Shown: piece by piece, positions 59,514-64,000 of the stretch
Numbering within the stretch: the first letter of the stretch is position 1
Layout of the letters: each line of letters begins with the position of its first letter
Virus record (IMG/VR): IMGVR_UViG_3300040751_001712
Span: 1 to 64,000 of that record
DNA from: a virus
Direction: 5' to 3' (one strand)
DNA: 64,000 nucleotides
The notes under the pieces: model-generated
What the model was told of the DNA's origin: nothing
The model's database searches: none
Seen by the model: only the letters and a program-made list of their open reading frames with translations
Made by a program: the position numbers and the translations under genes

Positions 59514-60497
59514 ATGGAAAAGAGAAGAATTTTCGATGGTAGAACTAACATTCTACCATACGACTACCCGTCTTTACTTGAATATAAAGACGCTATTAGA
59601 CACTCCTATTGGATTGATACAGAGTATAACTTTACTACAGACATTAACGATTTTAAAGTGAATGTATCTGAGTTAGAGCGGAGTATCATAAAAAAGACTA
59701 TGCTGGCAATATCTCAGATAGAGGTTAATGTAAAAACCTTTTGGGCAGATATGTACAAACGCATGCCTATTACTGAGATAGGTGATGTGGGTATGACTTT
59801 TGCCGAGAGTGAGGTAAGGCATAAAGATGCCTATGCACGTTTACTTAGAATTTTAGGATTAGAAGATGAGTTTAGGACTGTTGTGGATATTCCTGCTATT
59901 AAAGATCGTATTGCCTATTTGTCTAAATATTTAGATGGTACTAGAAGTAGAGACGATAAAATGTATACTAAATCTGTATTATTATTTTCTCTATTCATTG
60001 AGCATGTTTCTTTGTTTAGCCAGTTCCTTATTATGATGTCTTTTAATAAAGAAAAGAACATATTCAAAGGCATATCTAATGTTGTAGAAGCTACTTCTAA
60101 AGAAGAAGATATACATGGTAATTTTGGTGCGGAGATAATTAATATAATAAGAAAAGAGTATCCAGAGTGGTTTGATGATGACTTTACTTCTTTAATTTAT
60201 TCTGCATGTAATAAAGCCTATAAAGCAGAGTGTAAGATTTTAGATTGGATATTCGAAAATGGAGAATTAGAATTTTTATCAAAGAAGACTATTCAACATT
60301 TTATTATGAATAGATTTAATAATTCTTTGGAGAAGATTGGAATAAAACCTTTATTTGCTGTAGATGCGACTGAATTAGAAAAAACTAAGTGGTTTGATGT
60401 AGAGGTAACTTCTACTAAGGAAGGAGACTTTTTCTATAAGAGACAAATAGACTATTCTAAAAAACAGAAGTCTATTACTGAAGATGATTTATTTTAA
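59514..60497 (+). CDS. nrdB: ribonucleotide reductase small subunit (class I)
   Basis: 327 residues. VGMTFAESEVRHKDAYARLL gives the E-x-x-H metal ligands and the radical Tyr four residues after the His. ISQIEVNVKTFWADMY provides the first acidic ligand and EDIHGNFGAEII the second Glu/His pair. RNR small subunits make the tyrosyl radical passed to NrdA to reduce ribonucleotides for phage DNA synthesis. Its pattern is the shorter type common in phages and Bacteroidota. nrdA follows 17 bases later. Confidence 0.94.
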   Translation: MEKRRIFDGRTNILPYDYPSLLEYKDAIRHSYWIDTEYNFTTDINDFKVNVSELERSIIKKTMLAISQIEVNVKTFWADMYKRMPITEIGDVGMTFAESEVRHKDAYARLLRILGLEDEFRTVVDIPAIKDRIAYLSKYLDGTRSRDDKMYTKSVLLFSLFIEHVSLFSQFLIMMSFNKEKNIFKGISNVVEATSKEEDIHGNFGAEIINIIRKEYPEWFDDDFTSLIYSACNKAYKAECKILDWIFENGELEFLSKKTIQHFIMNRFNNSLEKIGIKPLFAVDATELEKTKWFDVEVTSTKEGDFFYKRQIDYSKKQKSITEDDLF

Positions 60498-60514
60498 ATT
60501 AAAAGATTAAAGAA

Positions 60515-63268
60515 ATGTCGTACGATAAATATTATTGGCTTAATGATGATGCAAGAACTTTCTTATCAAGAGGGTATATACAAGAATCTGCCGAAGAAAG
60601 AATTAAGGAAATAGCAGATGCTGCTGAAAGATTATTAGGTATCCAAGGGTTCTCTGAAAAGTTTGAAGACTATATGTCAAGAGGTTTTTATAGTCTTTCT
60701 ACTCCTGTGTGGGTTAATTTCGCTAAAGATAAAGGACTGCCTATAAGTTGTTATGGCTCCTATGTTGATGATAGTATGGATTCTATGTTAGATGTTACAA
60801 AAGAGATTGGAATGATGTCAAAATATGGAGGAGGAACTTCTGCTTATTTAGGTGATATACGGCCAAGAGGTGCTTCTATAAGAACTGGCGGTAAGGCTGA
60901 TGGACCAGTACATTATGCTAAACTTTATGATACTGTTATAGATGTGTGTAAACAAGCTGAAGCAAGACGAGGTGCTTGTGCTGTATACTTACCCGTAGAA
61001 CACGATGATATTTTGGAATTTTTAGATATTGCCACAGAAGGTAATCCTATTCAAAATTTACAGTATGGAGTTACTGTTGGAGATGAGTGGTTACAACATA
61101 TGAAAGATGGGGATTCCTATAAGAGAAAAGTTTGGGCGAAGATTATACAAAGAAGAGGAGAGATTGGACTTCCTTATATTATGTTCAGAACTACAGCTAA
61201 CCTTAATACTCCTTACAAGTATTTACCTTATACTATAAAAGCGTCTAATCTATGTTTAACTTCTGATCAAAGGGTTGTTACCTCAAAAGGGTATTTAACA
61301 GTACAAGAACTCTATGAAAGTGAGGAGGAGCTAATTTTGTTTGATGGAGAGAAAGAAGTTAAAGCATCAAAAATGTTATTAAGGGATGATAATTCAGAAG
61401 TTCTTAAAATAACTTATTCAAATGGAATGTCTCAAAAAGTAAGTCCTAATCACGGAATAGCTGTGTTAAATGATACTAAAAAAGATATAGTAAGAGTAGA
61501 GGCTAAAGATTTAAGAATAGGAGATTATGTTGCTACTCAAACTAATAAAGGTATCTTCGGAACAGTAGATATGAAAGATGAAGCATTTTTATTAGGATTA
61601 TATCAAGCAGATGGAACACAGCATAAAGATTCGATTATGATTGATATATGGGAAAATGATTTTGATTTAGTAGATGAAATCCAAGAAAAATTTAATAAAA
61701 TACATTATGAATATGGTTGTGATACTTATCAAGTAGTTAATCAAACGGGCAAAACTAATTCTGTAAGAAAAAGAAAACCAGCTGAGTTCGTTGAGTGCTG
61801 TACTAACCAATCTACAGTTAGAAAGAAACGATTAACTTCAAGAACTTTAAAAAAAGCATTAAACTTTGAAAAAGGGTATGTTCCATCTTGGGTATGGGAG
61901 GCTAATGAAGAGACTGTATGGTCATATTTAAGAGGTCTTTTATATGCAGATGGTACAGCAAATTTAGGAACTTCTAACGGTAATCCATTACAAATAAGTT
62001 ATGCTTGTATCAACAGAGGCTTTTTGGAAGAATTACAAGTATTATTTACAAATTTAGGACTCTCTTCTTCTATAAAAATATTAAGACATGCAGGAGAAAC
62101 TTTATTGCCTGATGGTAAAGGTGGTCATAAATATTATAATACTCAAGATTGTTGGCGATTAATATTTTCAAATAAAAATGATGCTTTAAAAATAGAAGAA
62201 AAAACATCTTTCCTAACAAGAAAAGGTGTGGTTATAGAGTCAAGAGATTACAGAGATAATTCTAAAAAAAGAGCAAAGGTAATATCCATAGAAAAATTAG
62301 AAAATGAACCAGTATACTGTCCGACTGTTTATACTGATGAGCATATTTTTGTTTCAAATGGGTTGAAAACTTTTAATTGTTCGGAGATAATGCTCCCTTC
62401 AGATGATGATGTATCTTTTGTTTGTTGCATAGGATCTATAAACTTACTACATTGGGATGAGATAGAGAAAACAGATGCTGTAGAAACCTATGTTTATTTT
62501 TTAAATGCAGTAATGGATGAGTTCATACAAAAGGCTTGGGATTTACCAGGAATGAAGAAAGCTCATAGATTCGCAAGAGAACATAGGGCAATAGGTGTAG
62601 GAGTTTTAGGGTATCACTCTTTACTTCAGTCTAAAAATATAGCTTTTGAGTCCTTACAAGCAAAGCAATACAATCATAAGATTTTTAGTACATTAAAAGA
62701 GCGTACAGATAAGGCTTCTCAAGATTTATATATGTCTATGCCTACAAAGTATCAATGTGTTAGAGATGGATATGCTAACTCTACTTTAATGGCTATTGCT
62801 CCTACAAAATCAAGTTCTTTTATTTTAGGTCAAGTATCTATGGGTATTGAGCCTATTAAGTCTAATTACTTCGTAAAAGATTTAGCAAAGATAAAGACTG
62901 TATATAAGAATCCTTTCTTAAAAGCAGAGTTAGAAAAGTATAGTTTAGATACCGAAGAAGTTTGGGATAGCATTCTTAAAAAAGATGGATCCGTACAGCA
63001 CTTAGATTTTCCTACAAAAGAAGTGTTCAAAACTTTTGTAGAGATTTCTCCAAAGGAAATAATTTTACAAGCAGCACAGAGGCAGAAGTATATAGACCAG
63101 TCTCAGAGTTTAAATTTACAAATACACCCTTCAATACCTGCTAAAGATATTAATCAACTATATTTATATGCTTGGGAGGAAGGTATCAAAACTCTGTACT
63201 ACCAGTTTAGTCAAAACTCTGCACAAATGTTTTCAAGAAATATTTTAGAATGTGTAAGTTGTGAGTAA
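60515..63268 (+). CDS. nrdA: ribonucleotide reductase large subunit with intein
   Basis: 917 residues, 542 after removal of a 375-residue intein. Extein landmarks are ISCYGSYVDDSMDSMLD (first redox Cys), GGGTSAYLGDIRPRGASI, the catalytic SNLCSEI (interrupted), SFVCCIGSINLL (second redox Cys), GIKTLYYQFSQN (Tyr pair of the radical path) and the C-terminal CVSC. The product reduces NDPs with NrdB. The extein is about 200 residues shorter than E. coli NrdA, and no N-terminal ATP-cone is visible, so allosteric activity control is probably absent. Codons and signals match the neighbours. Confidence 0.94.
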   Translation: MSYDKYYWLNDDARTFLSRGYIQESAEERIKEIADAAERLLGIQGFSEKFEDYMSRGFYSLSTPVWVNFAKDKGLPISCYGSYVDDSMDSMLDVTKEIGMMSKYGGGTSAYLGDIRPRGASIRTGGKADGPVHYAKLYDTVIDVCKQAEARRGACAVYLPVEHDDILEFLDIATEGNPIQNLQYGVTVGDEWLQHMKDGDSYKRKVWAKIIQRRGEIGLPYIMFRTTANLNTPYKYLPYTIKASNLCLTSDQRVVTSKGYLTVQELYESEEELILFDGEKEVKASKMLLRDDNSEVLKITYSNGMSQKVSPNHGIAVLNDTKKDIVRVEAKDLRIGDYVATQTNKGIFGTVDMKDEAFLLGLYQADGTQHKDSIMIDIWENDFDLVDEIQEKFNKIHYEYGCDTYQVVNQTGKTNSVRKRKPAEFVECCTNQSTVRKKRLTSRTLKKALNFEKGYVPSWVWEANEETVWSYLRGLLYADGTANLGTSNGNPLQISYACINRGFLEELQVLFTNLGLSSSIKILRHAGETLLPDGKGGHKYYNTQDCWRLIFSNKNDALKIEEKTSFLTRKGVVIESRDYRDNSKKRAKVISIEKLENEPVYCPTVYTDEHIFVSNGLKTFNCSEIMLPSDDDVSFVCCIGSINLLHWDEIEKTDAVETYVYFLNAVMDEFIQKAWDLPGMKKAHRFAREHRAIGVGVLGYHSLLQSKNIAFESLQAKQYNHKIFSTLKERTDKASQDLYMSMPTKYQCVRDGYANSTLMAIAPTKSSSFILGQVSMGIEPIKSNYFVKDLAKIKTVYKNPFLKAELEKYSLDTEEVWDSILKKDGSVQHLDFPTKEVFKTFVEISPKEIILQAAQRQKYIDQSQSLNLQIHPSIPAKDINQLYLYAWEEGIKTLYYQFSQNSAQMFSRNILECVSCE
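61253..62377 (+). other. intein with LAGLIDADG endonuclease in NrdA
   Basis: 375 residues from Cys247 (CLTSDQRVVTSKGYLTVQEL) to Asn621 (GLKTFN), followed by Cys as the +1 residue, which is also the catalytic Cys of SNL-CSEI. Splicing block B is QKVSPNHG. LAGLIDADG-like motifs are AFLLGLYQADGT and YLRGLLYADGTA. The residue before the last Asn is Phe where His is usual (KTFN rather than KTHN). Confidence 0.94.
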
Positions 63269-63480
63269 TGTTTTTAGTTGTTGTTTATAAGGAGTCAAAA
63301 AAAAGTAAAGAAAAAATTAGTATATTTACAGAAAATACTTTAGACGATTTGTTAAGTATATCCAAAAAAAAGCCTCTTCTTCCCTATGAGTACGAGATAG
63401 TATACATAGGTGTGGGAGAGGCTTTTAAGGATAGATTTATACAGGAGTACGGTATTAGTTATAAAGAAAAAGATAAATAA
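63268..63480 (+). CDS. small hypothetical protein
   Basis: 70 residues: FLVVVYKESKKSKEKISIFT followed by ENTLDDLLSISKKKPLLPYE. The ATG overlaps the nrdA stop (taatg), so it is translationally coupled to it. It looks like a small alpha/beta protein. No Cys pair is present, so it is not a glutaredoxin. No family is recognised. Confidence 0.55.
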   Translation: MFLVVVYKESKKSKEKISIFTENTLDDLLSISKKKPLLPYEYEIVYIGVGEAFKDRFIQEYGISYKEKDK

Positions 63481-64000
63481 TGAAGTTACGATCAAATCAA
63501 ATAGAACCTGTAAATAAAGGTGTAGAGTTTTTTAATAGTAAGGACGCAAAGCCTTCTATTATAGTGGCTCCTACTGCTTTTGGGAAGTCTGTGGTAATAG
63601 CGAGTATAGCTGACAGGATACAAGACAAGGTTATCGTTCTGCAACCATCAAAAGAATTACTAGAACAGAACTACAACAAGTATATAAATTTGGGCGGAGA
63701 GGCTAATATATTTTCTGCATCAATGAATACTAAAGAGATAGGGAACGTCACTTACGCAACTATAGGCTCTATAGTAAAAGCATCTAAAAAAGTAAAAGAA
63801 CTAGGGATAAAAAAAATAATAATAGATGAGTGTGATAGATTCCCAAGAGAGCCTTCAGGTATGTTGAGGAAATTCTTAAACGCTATAAACGCATCTCATA
63901 TCTTAGGCCTTACTGCTACTCCTTTAAAGTTACAGACTAATAGAGATTTAGATGGTAATAACTTTTCTAAACTAGTAATGCTTACTAACAGATCAAGTAA
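63481..64000 (+). CDS. uvsW: UvsW-like SF2 helicase (partial, runs off the window)
   Basis: At least 173 residues, cut by the window edge. KLRSNQIEPVNKGVEFFNSK resembles a Q-like motif. IIVAPTAFGKSVVIASIADR is Walker A, KIIIDECDRFPREPSG is motif II (DECD), and ILGLTATPLKL is motif III. The type matches phage UvsW/ComF-like DNA helicases that act in recombination and fork regression. The start follows the previous stop with no gap. Confidence 0.85.

Noticed and set aside
63268-63480. Glutaredoxin partner for NrdA/NrdB
   Set aside because: The position suggests it, but the protein lacks any CxxC pair.

Overview
This window is a contiguous piece of a large, AT-rich, T4-like (contractile-tail) bacteriophage genome. 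Every gene I can support lies on the + strand, packed with gaps of a few bases or short overlaps. The host is most likely a member of the Bacteroidota. Starts lack Shine-Dalgarno sequences and have A/T-rich leaders, several proteins carry Bacteroidota-style signal peptides, the tail fibres use NVGIGT-type repeats with S74 chaperone domains, and at least two sites resemble the Bacteroidota TAnnTTTG promoter element. No tRNA, rRNA, CRISPR array or insertion sequence was seen, and no gene-free stretch exceeds 300 bases.

Layout. 1-4714: the end of a ParB-like gene, a large ADP-ribosyltransferase-like protein with a 27-residue repeat array, small genes, a GIY-YIG-type nuclease and DNA primase. 4742-12497: a giant S74-terminated fibre, a Thr/Pro-tract Cys-rich protein, two glycosyltransferases and a 2-oxoglutarate/Fe(II) hydroxylase. 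12553-24014: the head module, with a membrane/coiled-coil pair, large terminase (gp17), portal (gp20), a ParB-like protein, prohead protease (gp21, interrupted by an intein), scaffold (gp22) and major capsid (gp23), closed by a terminator. 24116-39518: PhoH, then a long fibre/adhesin cluster bracketed by two paralogous GT9-type glycosyltransferases and ending with a small lipoprotein. 39612-39977: a single-gene unit for an EF-hand protein with its own promoter and UUCG-loop terminator. 40068-53412: neck, tail sheath (gp18), tail tube (gp19), a tail assembly chaperone pair with a probable +1 frameshift, tape measure and baseplate genes. 53447-64000: replication and nucleotide metabolism, with an exonuclease-less family A DNA polymerase, gp32-like SSB, UvsX, flap nuclease, gp41 helicase, NrdB, NrdA (interrupted by a second intein) and the start of an UvsW-like helicase.

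How it works together. A repeated sequence, TATTTATA (often TATTTATAGTAAA), sits 10-44 bases before most structural transcription units. It is the reverse complement of the T4 late promoter core and is the best candidate for this phage's late promoter. Polymerase and SSB genes instead have TATATTTG boxes. The order gp17-20-21-22-23 and neck-18-19-chaperone-tape measure-baseplate follows T4 logic, although the two blocks are separated by fibres.

The most unusual system is at 8875-12497. A virion-type protein carrying Thr tracts punctuated by Pro is followed directly by two glycosyltransferases and a prolyl-hydroxylase-like enzyme. This arrangement suggests a phage-encoded hydroxylation and O-glycosylation pathway for its own surface protein. 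Other points of interest are the probable +1 frameshift at a run of seven T's, two inteins placed at active sites and both lacking the usual penultimate His, the minimal PolA, and the EF-hand monocistron.
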